64,000 bases of DNA from contig BCLD01000002.1 in assembly GCA_001600875.1 (NCBI GenBank), forward strand, positions 739,053 to 803,052, read 5' to 3'. Shown here piece after piece: positions 46,751 through 62,200 of the stretch. The position numbers and the translations under genes are program-made. This DNA comes from Solicoccozyma terricola. Taxonomy: Eukaryota; Basidiomycota; Tremellomycetes; Filobasidiales; Piskurozymaceae. Under the pieces are notes generated by a model, which was not told the DNA's origin, made no database searches, and saw nothing but the letters and a program-made list of their open reading frames with translations. Positions within the stretch are counted from its first letter, which is position 1; the number at the start of each line of letters is the position of its first letter.

Positions 46751-47551
46751 TGTGGCTGCAACAGCGGAAGCCGTGCTATCAGTAGTGCTTGTGGCTGTTG
46801 AATCAGCCACAGAGGGTGTCACAATGGTGTTATTCGCCACAGTAGAGCTTCCTGTTGTCGAGATGTTGGTACTGGGAGGAATGGTACTGCTCTTAGTACT
46901 GTTCGTTGGCATTGCGCTAGTCGCCGTGTCAGTGGAAGATGCGGCCATACTTGTGCCACTTGAGGAAGTCGATGTGTTAGGGATGGTGGTTGTAGTAGCC
47001 AAGGTTGGTAATTCGCCAGACATGCCACTCAGGGTGAAGTTTCCAGAGTAGATAAAGAAAGGTGACTCGTATTCGGATGATTCAGGTAGCGCGTTGTCAG
47101 GGGATAACCGGATGAAATAGCTGTCACCTGATTGAGAATACCAGGTAAGTGTTTGAGATCAGGCAGTCAGAGGACCAGACAACTCGCCGTCTGCTGCCAA
47201 AGAGCTATTGATTGCCGGCGATTTAACAGACAAATTGGTGAGGTCGAGATGTGCAGCAAGCTCCTGCACCACAATGACGTCCCAGCCAATCTTGTAACAC
47301 AGCTGTACCGCACATTTTCCTATGTCTTCCATGGACGGTGCTTCAGCCGTACTGGCTGGGGGTGAGAGTGGAATGAGCACAAAGGAACAAGGCTCCTGAT
47401 GATACCACCACTTACTCCAATTTATTGAGGGCGTTGATCCGGGTGTAAAGATGGTTGTATTATCTGGCGAGGTAATGGCCACACTTGCACTGACACACAC
47501 CGCCGACAACATCACAATGATAGGACCAAGGAAATGTGAAAAGACCTTCAT
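46610..47551 (-). CDS. Kre9/Knh1-like secreted Ser/Thr-rich wall protein, with in-frame TGA
   Basis: The start at 47551 gives a signal peptide (MKVFSHFLGPIIVMLSAVCV). A Kre9/Knh1-like beta domain follows (VAITSPDNTTIFTPGSTPSI, then NWSKWW) and ends with GDSYFIRLSPDNALPESSEY, then SPFFIYSGNF. A long Ser/Thr-rich stalk of O-glycosylation type runs to SNNNSTSDAILVVAVGLSI, which could be a weak GPI-attachment tail. One TGA (47159-47161) interrupts the otherwise open frame between GELSGPLTA and SQTLTWYSQSGDSYF. A 48-base intron with an unusual GTCCTC donor and ATCAG acceptor would remove it and keep the frame. Otherwise the gene is broken. The 3' end overlaps a 244-base tandem duplication, so the true stop is uncertain. 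Confidence 0.6.
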
Positions 47552-48466
47552 AGTGTGACTGTCAGATATGCCTAGGATTCCTGGTGTTATTAGAAAGTGT
47601 CTTCTGCCTAGTTGTCTTGAAAAGAATGTAAATAAATGAGCGTGATTTCACAAAAGCCGGTTGTGAATTGAAATAGCAATCTGCCAAATCTGATCCCAAG
47701 ATGCACAAAACAGATTCTCATCTTTATAGGTTGGCCTCTCCTTTGACGTCGCTTGATACGCATTTCTTTCTTTTAATCTTGGTTTGCCCTCGAAAGGAGC
47801 TACCAGGAGGTAACGATGACGACGGAGACGTAAGAAGGGGAAGGATGATGCACGTTTAGGCCCTGTTTTAGGTGGCGGGTGTTACATGTTCCGCGTTATA
47901 CCTTTGTTCAGGTATCCGCACGAGCAGAAGGTGAAGACTTGGCATATGATGCCCATGGGAGGGTTCCCTTTGGTGGAAACCTCGCTGCTGGAGTCATATC
48001 TAGCCGAACAGATGGTGTGACGTGGATAATGGGTGATCGGTGTTCGATTGGTGTGTAGATGATGCGGTGGGACTGGAAGTGTTTGGTGTGAAAGAGAGTA
48101 ACTAATCCTCAAGTTGATGTGTGTGTGGTGACATTGTTATACTTGATGATACTTGATTTCATACATCGTGAAGAAGCAAAACCGATCCTCAACCATCTAA
48201 AAACGGGAAGATCGAAGAACCTTAGGTGGAAACAGAGACCTCGCTCCTCGAGATAGAAAGACAAAAAGGCGAGCGAGCCAATCGGAGAGAAAAGACCGTT
48301 GGTCTCGGTCTGAGACAGGAAGATCCTTCTTTAGTGCAGGAGGGACTTTTGGTCTCGGTGCGGAATCTGGGGTGTGCGTCGCCACGACATCACTGAGCGG
48401 TCTGACGAATCGTACAAGTGTGGAAGAATTGGGAGACTGAACCGCGGCCCCTGCTGGAAAAGAGGT

Positions 48467-48535
<69 letters not shown>

Positions 48536-48897
48536 GATATCAACAAGAGTATCTCATGACAGATATACTTTCCTCACGTCCAAACCGGGAGATTCTGTAA
48601 CAGGTAACTGAGAGAACCATACCAATATTAGAAAATCATCACCAATTGCGCGAATCGATGATCAGTAATGCGGTTTTCAGACCGATGTCACAGGGCAGGC
48701 GTCTCAATGGACTAGGTATTGGATCCACCATCTACCTTAATGCACACGTTGCCCATCAGCTCGTTCCTCAGGGACATCAACCATCACATTTCATCAGTCA
48801 CATCTCATTTCGGCAGATTAACAATAAATCCATTTCGCTAGTGCCACTCCATACCACCCGCGGCGCAAAAAGCGCAGAGAGAAACAGGGAAACCCCA
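47552..48897. other. Intergenic region with very long G homopolymer
   Basis: No gene supported over 1.3 kb. It holds the promoter of the Kre9-like gene and, in the middle, a 68-base G run. Open frames are short and show no recognisable motif. Confidence 0.5.
48467..48534 (+). repeat. 68-base G homopolymer
   Basis: Uninterrupted run of G, the longest in the window. It is flanked by unique sequence on both sides. Confidence 0.97.
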
Positions 48898-49898
48898 CTA
48901 ATAAGGAAGAACCTCTCCTAGATAATCCAAAAAGGCACCAGACGTTTCCTTCTTCGCTCCATTGATCACTGATATAATCCCTTTAGCGGAAGTTTCGGCG
49001 TCGAGGATTGGAATTCCATATTCTTCGAAAATTTCTTCAGTGATACCCAGTTTCTCAAATACGCCTTTACCCATATCAGTCCTGACTGCTCCGGGGCTGT
49101 GAAAAAAAAACAACGTAAATATCCGCAATTCACTAGTTCAGGGTGCTCCAGCAAGTCCCGACGACACGACTTACTGAATAGCCAACGAAATGATATCCGG
49201 ATGTTCCAATTGAATTCGTTTAACGACCATATTCACCGCAACTTTACTAACCGCATACGGTGCCAATGGGAAACCCGGAGGCTGCGCACTAATTTGACCA
49301 GCAGCTGTACTAATAACCGTAAAAATAGGACCTTTTTCAACAGTTGATTTCAATAAAAGGTGATGGATTGATTGGAAGAGGATTATTGGACCGAGTGTGT
49401 TGACGTTGAATGAGTTTGTAAATTCTTCAGAGGTTGAGGATAGGATCGTTCCTGTGATAGCGATGCCTGGTGGTTTTCGTCGGGAAGGGAGAAGGTGTCA
49501 GCCACATATCGAAGGAATTAGTCTTGGGGGGGGGGGGGGGGCTCACCTGCATTAGCAATAACAACATCCACCCTCCCAACCTTGTCCTCAATCACCTTCG
49601 CCGCCCTCTTATTATTCTCCAAATCATTCGAATTCAATTCAATAATATGAATATTTTCATTCCCTTGAGCTAATTCTTGTAAATCTATCGCGCTCTTGGG
49701 ATCACGAACACCTGCGAAGATGATTGATTCGGGTTGGAGAGAGAGGGTTTTTACGAGACCGAGACCGATTCCACGATTGGCGCCGGTGACTGTGGGAAGG
49801 GGAGGGGGAGAAGGAAGGAAGGGGGGTGGACCGTGAGTGAGTGTCAGATGTAATGTAAAGGAAAACGAATCATGCTCACCGAGGTAAACAATAGACAT
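48898..49898 (-). CDS. Short-chain dehydrogenase (norsolorinate ketoreductase-like group)
   Basis: The start at 49898 (MSIVYL) is joined by an intron to VTGANRGIGLGLVKTLSLQP, the TGxxxGIG cofactor loop. Then come FAGVRDPKSA, GRVDVVIANAG (NAG motif), IILFQSIHHLLLKST, FTVISTAAGQI with the catalytic Ser region, and YAVSKVAVNMVVKRIQLEHP with Y-x-x-x-K (YAVSK). PGAVRTDMGKGVFEKLG and GAFLDYLGEVLPY end the protein, about 255 residues. Introns near 49830, 49530 (with a 16-G run) and 49110. The family reduces ketones with NADPH; the substrate is unknown. No secondary-metabolite cluster genes lie nearby. Confidence 0.9.
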
Positions 49899-50332
49899 TG
49901 TTTGGAAAGACTATGTAGTGGATGGAGTGCGTGTGTGTGTTTGGGTGTATGTGTGTGTGTGTGTGTGGGAGTGAATGAAAAGCAAGTTGTGGATACAAGA
50001 GGATGCAACATCCCTATAACGCTTGTTATATAGTCCCATCCCATCCCACCCCCCTATTCTGAGGTTGAATAATCGCTGACGAAATAGCAAGACCAGGGAT
50101 TAGTCACAAAGGGGTCGATCCATTACAAACACTTTTTATCTTATCTTGATTACGCCGAACCCTCGGCTTCGGCTTCGGCGATGGGAGGGCGAAATGACGC
50201 GGTGAGGAATGCACGCATAACGCAACTGAATGACGTAAGGGTTGTTAATAAGCTATTACAATGGATTCCTTTACAATAGGACAATAAGGATCTTTTACAA
50301 CTTTGCACAGCTTTAGGCTTCATATCCTCACG
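49899..50332. other. Intergenic region, no gene seen
   Basis: Upstream of the second SDR (a CA-rich leader with a TG/CA run at about 49939-49966) and downstream of the ABC transporter. It contains a GGCTTC-type short repeat near 50165-50178. Confidence 0.5.
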
Positions 50333-53300
50333 TCACACCGGGCTCAACCCTCCCTCGGCCCGCCCCCCGCCCCCCGCCANCNCCCTCTTCNCCTCCGCAA
50401 GTCTCCTCTCCCAACCCGCTACATCAACCTTCAAAACATTCTCCAATTTCTCAATCTCATTATCCACACTGATCGCTTCTTCAATACTTTGAGGAAGAGT
50501 TAATGTAGTTAGGGTGTACGGTTGGTTTGGTGTTTCAGGGGATAGATTTAGACGGTAGGAATGATATTTAAGAAGAGCAGGTCGATGACTGGTGACGATT
50601 TTGTTTTTGAAACGCCCCCGGCCGATAAAGTATGAAATCAGCGTCGTCGTCGTTGGGAAAATTCAAGGATGAATAAAAACAACGTACGATATTGTGAAAA
50701 GTGTCATTCCCATTTCTTTCGCTTGAGTATATAAACTCCCTTCAACATCACTTGAAACTGCACTTGTGCATTCTAAAGAACCAGCACAAATATATTGAAC
50801 CCGTCGTCAGAAAAAGAAAAACACACACACACACGCGTGCTCCATCTCCATCTCCCTTCGTAACCCGACTCACCATCTAAAACTGCAAACTTCGGCTTAT
50901 GATAAAACAATCTAGCCATTTGAATCTTTGTAAAAAAAAAAAAAAAAAGTCCAAGAATGAGTTTAAAAAAGGACTCCTCCTTACGATCCCCCTTTCCCCC
51001 TTGCGCAATCGACAACTAATCCAACCCCCTCCCCTCCCCCCCTTCCCCCCAACTCACTCTCTGTTTCTCACCCCCACTTAAAACATCCTTCCATTCCTTC
51101 CTAGTCTCCCAACCACCTTCTCTATCAAGTAAATAAGCGAGATGAACTTGTTCAAGGATTAAAAAAAGTTCAGTGTCGGTACGACCGGATGATTTCATTG
51201 CGGCGTAGGTGTGGGGACTGGGGCGTGTGGGGGGCAGGGGGGGGGAGAGAGGGAGAGGGAAGTCAGCGTGATGTTATCGAGTGGGATACGGGGGTTTCTT
51301 GGGAGGTTTCAAACGTACTAGATGACTCTGTTGTAGGTAGTAGTAAAACAAGGTAAAATAGGTTCACAGTTTTAGCAATCCCCCACCACCCAACGCCCGG
51401 GACATGATGATTTTGATAAAAAAAATCAATCAGTCTTCCCCCCCCCCCCCCCCCCCCCCCACTGATCTCGTAAACTACCGATACTCAAATACGGTCTTTG
51501 TGGAACGAAGAAGATATCTTTATCGATTGGACGTTCGAGTATACCATCCCATACTGGCCATAGCTGAGCTAAAAGTCTAGCAAGGCTTGTCTTACCTACG
51601 CCGCTGTGATGCGGGGGGGAAAAGGGGAAAGGTTGGTTATTTTAGAGTATGGAACTAGGGCAGGATTGGGGACTCACTTGGCTCCAGTCACCAAAACATG
51701 TTGACCTATTTTAACCTCCAAAGTCAAGCTACTCAATAACACTTCACCGCCACGTTCAACACCCGCAGCTCCACCAGCCGGAGCGATGATTGGTACATTT
51801 TGGAATTTGATGTGTTCAGGACCGATAACCACTTTACCGTGGACGTTGGAGAGAAGGTATACAGGCTTTAATGAGAAAATTGGTCTTCAAGTCAGTTTCG
51901 GACAGTCCCTCGTTTTTTTCTGTTTATCCTCCGAACAACTAACCTTCTCCCCAGTCTCCACGGTCAACTCGTCACCACCCCTAAGATAATCTCCACTATC
52001 AAGCTCATACAATGACGCGATGAGACTGTACACTCGACTGGTGTAACCAACGAGCTCAGAGATATCTTTACCGCTATACATCAATCGACCGCCAGCGTCG
52101 GCCAAGGATAGAAGCAAGCGGCGATTAGATATGTAGCCTGTTGGGGGGAGAAGGGGGTTTCATTAGACATGGTTCTTCTGAAGAGATCTCCTTAACAACA
52201 ACGTACTCTCCGTTCGGATGGCGACGGCCGAGTGTGGGGTCCCAGTGGCGGGTTGATTCGGAGCCTTTATTCTGAACAGGATCGGAATGCTCATCAAGGT
52301 ATACCCAGCAGCACTCCACATGTATTTGATGACAAAATCTTCCGTCATGCTTATCACAGCGACGGGGATATCGTCAGATTGCGGTTCCATATCGTTGGAT
52401 ATCCGGGTTCCCTCCACTCACTTGTAGGCGATTCGTATTTTGAAAACGTCGTTCATGTGGCGAATGAGTTTCTTATACGCAGTCCATAGGATCTGATGTT
52501 CTCTCGGACCACCTTGGTAAAATCTATTTCCCCGCCACGTCAATGAAATACTCGTTCGTCAAACGACGACGACGACTCACGCAATCTCTTCTCCATCTCT
52601 TCCAATCTTTGCCACTCCACTTCTATACTCGGCTTCTAAACTCGCCTCCTTCGTCTTCATCATCCCAAAGGCAGGAGTGGCCGCTGAGAGTATTTTCGCA
52701 GTGACAAAGTAGTTTGCAAATAGACCAATTGTTCCCAGTGGACCCAGAGATCGAGAAAGCTGGGTGGTGAAGATCAACAGGTCAAGAGTTGGTTTACCGA
52801 TATTGCCGCTGTTTTTCTCAACGTCTCGCATCAGCGCGGTTCATCATCCATCTCCAGCAGCCAGGTCAATGTCACTCACTACAATGCAGCTAGGGTATCG
52901 CAGAATTTGGCAATATCGGAAGTGATATACCTAACCAAAACCCCAATGTCAATCAGCACCTCGTCGATTTTCGAAAACTTCTACTTCCGCACACTCACTG
53001 ATCAGCTCCACCTCCACTCATCCCTTCTCCCGTTCCCTCCTTGCCAGTGTCCACCGCCATCCCGCCATCCAACCCGAGACCAAGTTTATAATAATTCATC
53101 TTGTCATTCCTGGTAATCAGCGTAGTGATGTTAGTTTCTAGTCAATTCAATCAAGGAAGAGGCATTACACACAAGTAAAGATCATGGACATATCTAGTCA
53201 ATCTCGTCCTAAACGCCAATGAAAGCTTGGATTGGAGGTATCGAATCTATCACATCGAGATGAAAATCAGCTTACAACCTCTCGAAACGGGATCACTATG

Positions 53301-54508
53301 AATGAATCAACCAAACTCACCATAGCATTCGTATAAGTTGCGGGAACACTCAAAGCAAACCACCAAAACAACCCTTTAACGAATCCCTTACCATCAGCCG
53401 ATACCTACTCCAAACCCGCCAATCCACCACGAAATGACACCCACCCCATCAGCATCAAATATAAGAACCAGATCCTGCCCTTATCATGCCAACTCACAAG
53501 ATCCCGGACAATCCGACCATCCAATCGAGCTACCGCCACCGATAACAAAGTTCGGAAAATCAAAAACATGGAATGAAGAGCGAGTAAAAAACCTTCCTTT
53601 GAACCCGCTCTTTAAATATATGTATCCCTAATCAGTTTCGGCTCTTCTCCCAAACCAATCTCGTGATCCCGAGGCGACCGAGTAAAAGAGGTTAAATGCA
53701 AAAACTCACTTTGGCAAAACGATCATCAGAATAGCTCGTAATTGTCTTAAAAACTCTTTATTGACGCCTAATTGTCTTTTCTTCCCAGTCCCAGGAGTAG
53801 TGGTAAGACTCGTGGGTTTGATCTTTGGGAAATATGGACGGTGATCGAGGTACGTCTCAAGTGGAGTTGGTGTAATGCGAACCTGGGGAATTTGTCCGAC
53901 GAAAGTTCATTATGAAGTAGAGAGGGACGTTGTAAGATTTGGTTGGTAGTGCTTACTTTGGATACTCTGCCTCGATATGGAACCAATAGAGTCCTGGAAC
54001 CATCTAACTGTGGAATATACTGCTCTCACAGTTTGGTGGATCATCAGTCTCTGGTTTTTACTTTGGCGTTGGAAAGTACGGATCGAAACCCTCACTAGAT
54101 CGGTCATCTTCTTCTCCAACATTGGTGTATTTCTAACACAAGGTAATTGAGAAGAAAGTCAAGGTAATACCATTAACAAAACGACCGGAATAGGGTAGAG
54201 CGATGTTATATAATTTTCTCTTTGATATTTGGTACTCACAAGGGTGTCATCAAGTCCCTTATTCTCCTTTCTTCATGTATCCGCCTTCTCGCATTTCTCC
54301 ATCTCTGAATAAACCCTTCATCCTTCTTGTGCATGTTCGTTCCCCTGATATGAATAGTGTCATCTTCATAGGTTGTTGTGAAGTATGAATAGACGAATGA
54401 AGGAACTGATCGAGCTAGAATAATAGATGATACGAGAATGAGGAGGACCCGAGTGCGGTTATGGATGCTGAGATTGGAGGTGAACGAGGAGGAGGGTTGG
54501 GTGGACAT
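50333..54508 (-). CDS. Peroxisomal long-chain fatty acyl-CoA ABC transporter (ABCD/Pxa family)
   Basis: Half-size ABC transporter that imports acyl-CoA into peroxisomes. The start at 54508 ([20 protein letters not shown]) precedes a membrane segment ([20 protein letters not shown]). Next come [40 protein letters not shown] and [14 protein letters not shown], then [20 protein letters not shown]. The EAA-like region is [20 protein letters not shown], continuing YQGGPREH. The nucleotide-binding domain shows Walker [15 protein letters not shown] (split by an intron), [15 protein letters not shown], signature LSGGEKQR, a Walker B region at FAVLDGE, and the switch end [15 protein letters not shown]. 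The C-terminus near 50333 passes through a short low-quality G/C stretch with N. A 23-C run lies in an intron at 51438-51460. Too close between PXA1 and PXA2 for me to assign. Confidence 0.9.
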
Positions 54509-54853
54509 GCTTGCAAGTGTTGTTCTGACTGGAGCTGGGCGGCTGGACTATCACATGCGGATGAGTGCTACGGTGGATGGTAGCTGGCACGGATGAGAGT
54601 GTAGGAGTGAATGCATTGAGGGTGATCCTGCCATGATCCACTCGCTGAGCGGTGACATCTGCCACGTGGCACATCCCATCCACGCATGACGCGGCAACTC
54701 GCTCAGTCAACCACCCAACCACCCTCACCACACATTTATTCCAACGTCCCTCTCGCCCACAGTCTTCTGCTCGGCTAGACGCAGATCCTGCAATCCGTGT
54801 CCATCCCACAACACATCTACATCACTCTCTACCTCCACGGCGAGCAGTCCAAG
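54509..54853. promoter_or_regulatory. Divergent promoter ABCD/HRD3 with TGCCACGTGGCA palindrome
   Basis: 345 bases shared by the two start codons. A perfect 12-base palindrome TGCCACGTGGCA (54660-54671) lies in the middle, 194 bases before the HRD3 start codon. CACGTG-core sites are bound by bHLH and bZIP factors; the link to the unfolded-protein response is inference. Confidence 0.5.
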
Positions 54854-58919
<4,066 letters not shown>

Positions 58920-59221
58920 TAGTTCATAAGCTCATGCCCCTGTATAACGATTGTATTACGATTCACGATCAAAACAGCATCATCTTGCTTTTATTGGGCT
59001 CGAAGCAGCGGCTTAAAAATCATATGATATAAAACAGTAAATTAAAAATGCACAGAAAACTGGTTCGATACCGATATATGTGATGAGGGTGTGATGATTT
59101 GAGTCTATGGGAAAGACTCGATCACCACATCACGTCAATCCTAGCCGGGAAAAGATATGACAATACCGCTTGTAACCGTGCTTGAGGTGTTGTTGTCGAT
59201 ATGTTGAGTGTAAGCTCACCT
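58920..59221. other. Convergent 3' ends of HRD3 and the Red1-like gene
   Basis: 302 bases without a gene; A/T-rich around 59010-59060, as expected for polyadenylation signals of both genes. Confidence 0.5.
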
Positions 59222-62200
59222 TCAGTCCGCAAGTGCCAGTTGCGAATCCACCTCGCGCCGCCAGTCGTCCACAGCCTTCGTTCTTTTCACCAGAGATTTC
59301 TTCTTGCCGGGAGTCGGATGCTTCAATGACATGGCCTTTTCGATAAGCCTTGATCTTTGCGGGGAGTCTTGGGGTAGAGCCAAGCGCAGAGCGTTGACAA
59401 GATCTTGATCTGTAAAAGGCCCCACAGTCAGCACTTACAATGCACCTACCACCCCCAACACGCGAGTAGTCGGCAGCCCATCCAATCTCACTCGACGGCC
59501 ACAGATCCCTAGAGAGGTGGATTGTCTGGCAGCCCGGATCTGAACATTTCCCGCCTTGAAGTTCGAAAGGACACAACGTCCTTGTTGGGTCTTCCTTGTT
59601 GATACGCGCAAGAGTAATCCATAGGAGCCGATCACAGTCGAAATGAGACGGTCCGTTGCTCGTCGGATAGGTGAGGTCGGTCATTGGAATCTTGTGCATG
59701 AGTGAAACTTGCTGCGTGAAGGCCGACTAGGGAAGCGATCCATGTGATAAGATCCGAAAGTCAAAGCGAGAAATACAAGTGACTCACATGCAATGCTGTG
59801 ATTGTCAAAGGCTTGGCGTCGCTGTTCGATGCTTCCTGTGCGGTATTTAGAGCCTGATTGCTCTATCGTCAATGTCGTTCATATTTTCAATGTAACCGAT
59901 GCGTGGATGCTCTTCGACAAACCTTGAGAAGGGTGGATTGTGGTGGGCTAGGTGGAGGATTCGCAGCAGATGATGGAATGTGTATAGCCTTGGGACTAGG
60001 CGGAGAATTTGACGGTGCAGCGGTGGTAGTTGGGAGCTCTGCATCATATGTCAAGTCAAAATGAGAGAATTCTGGTCGTTGATTGTGCTAAACTCACCTT
60101 CGATTTGGTCTTCTTTGATGGTGTCCTTCACCAAGACATCTGCGGGCTTGTCCGCTCCTCTATTCTGTGCATCTTCCGCTTTAGGAGACAACTGGGGTAT
60201 CACTGAAAGTACTGGCAATTCCCCTGCCGCGGCGCCGGCTGGCATTGTATTGCTGATCGCGGGCGAAGGCGAAAAACCCGGCGTTGAGCCTGCCGCTGCT
60301 GCTGCGAGCTTTGCCAATCTCCTTTCTTCCTTCTGCTTGATCTTAGCTTGCCCAGCCTGAAGCTCACGCATCATGACAGCGAGCTGCCGACGAATGTCCG
60401 CTTCGTGTAGTGCTCTAGCGACGGAAACATCCGAATCTTCTCCTGCTTCATCGTCCGAGTCACTGAGATCTACAATCAGTCGTCGAGGGATCGGTGGAGC
60501 GAGAGGAGCGGCTCGTTTGACACGTTTGTGCGTGAAGAATGCGGAAGGGGAATGTTTGGATGGAGGTTGATCTGCGAGGTCGATGGCGCTTGGGCGTTTG
60601 ATGCCGCGTTTCGGTGGTGCAGGTGCCGCCGAGTAAACGACAGCGCTCGTTGGTGCGGAAGAGTCGTCGACGACCGGGTCGGACGTCGCGATCTCCACAG
60701 GCATTTCGGGGACTATCTTTGCCTTGTCCTCGGCAAGTCGGCTTCCCGTCTGATTCTCCCCCTCCGCTGGGTCTTCAACACCTGTGGCATCCTCGACGTC
60801 CGTCGACTCTTCAATATCCATCGGCTCGTCAGTGTCCATTGGCTCTTCGATATCCATTGGCTCTTCGATATCCATTGGCTCTTCGATATCCATTGGCTCT
60901 TCGGTATCCATCGGCTCTTCAACATCCATCGGTTGCTCCACGTTCATTTGTTCCTCCAGATGCAACGACGTAGTCGCACCAGACTCTCCTAACGGCTCCT
61001 CCGAAACCAACTTTGTCCTCTTCGCCTGAGCTTGTCGTTGTAACTTTGATCGTAACAACGCGGCCTTCAAATCCGCGATTTTCGCGACGGTCGCTGCCGT
61101 CCCAGCTTCAAGGGTGGATATCGGTGTAGTGGAACCAGTCTCAGGTGACAATGGTGGACGAACGCCTAGTTGACCTTTACGCTCCATCGAGACATTGATA
61201 GGACGAGGTTGCTCGTTAGACCGCCGAGGAGACAACGTGATTGATCCAGATGTATCCTGAGATGAATGTGACAAGTCGATGGGGTTGGTTGCCGATGTAC
61301 CCGGTACATGGGCCATTGAACTGGATGAAGACGCTTCGATAGTTTTCTTTTTCCCTTTCCCTTTCTTCTTCGATGGAGGTGGTGGTGGTGGTGGTGGTGG
61401 TGGTAGTGATGGTGGTGGTGGACCAACCGACAAGTCTGAACCGGTTATCGATTTTAAATTCTGAGATCTACCACGTCGTTGTGTTGTGTCATCGAATTGC
61501 GCGTTCGGTGAAGGGGGAACAGATTCATTAAGTCGATTATTGAATGGGATTCGATTTGAAGTTTGGGTTTCGACGATTGTAGTTGTTTTATCCCAAAGAT
61601 CGTTCGGAACCCCAAGTCCTACCACTTGGTCTCTAGGAACACCCCACGTGTTCAATTCCAAAACTACATGAGCGAGTCGATTCACACCTTGTTCATCCAC
61701 TGCCAAAACCATTTGAAAAAAAGTTCAGCTTTTATATCCCCGTACCTCTTTCGAAGAATGGTAGAAAGCAAAACTCACACATGGGTTCTTCAACTCTAGG
61801 TGTCAACCTCGCTCGTTCCTTTTCCAACCTCTCCATGAGCAATTGTTTACGTTGCGCTTGTGCTTGTGCTTGTGTTTGTGCTTGTGTTTGTGTCTTTGTT
61901 TGTGTTTGCTGTTGTTGCTGTTGTTGTTGTTGTTGTTGGACTTGGACTTGAGATTGTCCTTGTAAAGGTTGTAAACGCTGCGAAACCTGATTCAACAACT
62001 CGGGTTTTGCCGAAACAAGTTGATCATCGCCCGCCGTCGCCGCCGCTGCTGCCGCCTGGAACTGAAATTGTTGACCTTGTTGTCCCTGTTGTCCAATCGA
62101 CAATTGAGATGATGAGGATACCATCACTCCTTTATCACCACCACTAATTGAGGGATTCTTTGGTAAGAATGGAACAGCTTGAGCAGATAATGAAGTCGAT

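Noticed and set aside
48331..48559. Poly-Pro / poly-Gly ORFs at 48.4 kb
   Set aside because: Translation of the 68-G homopolymer only.
50165..50180. GGCTTC short repeat as a relative of the intronic GCGA family
   Set aside because: It shares no 10-mer with the 49-bp units and has no CGAACG core.
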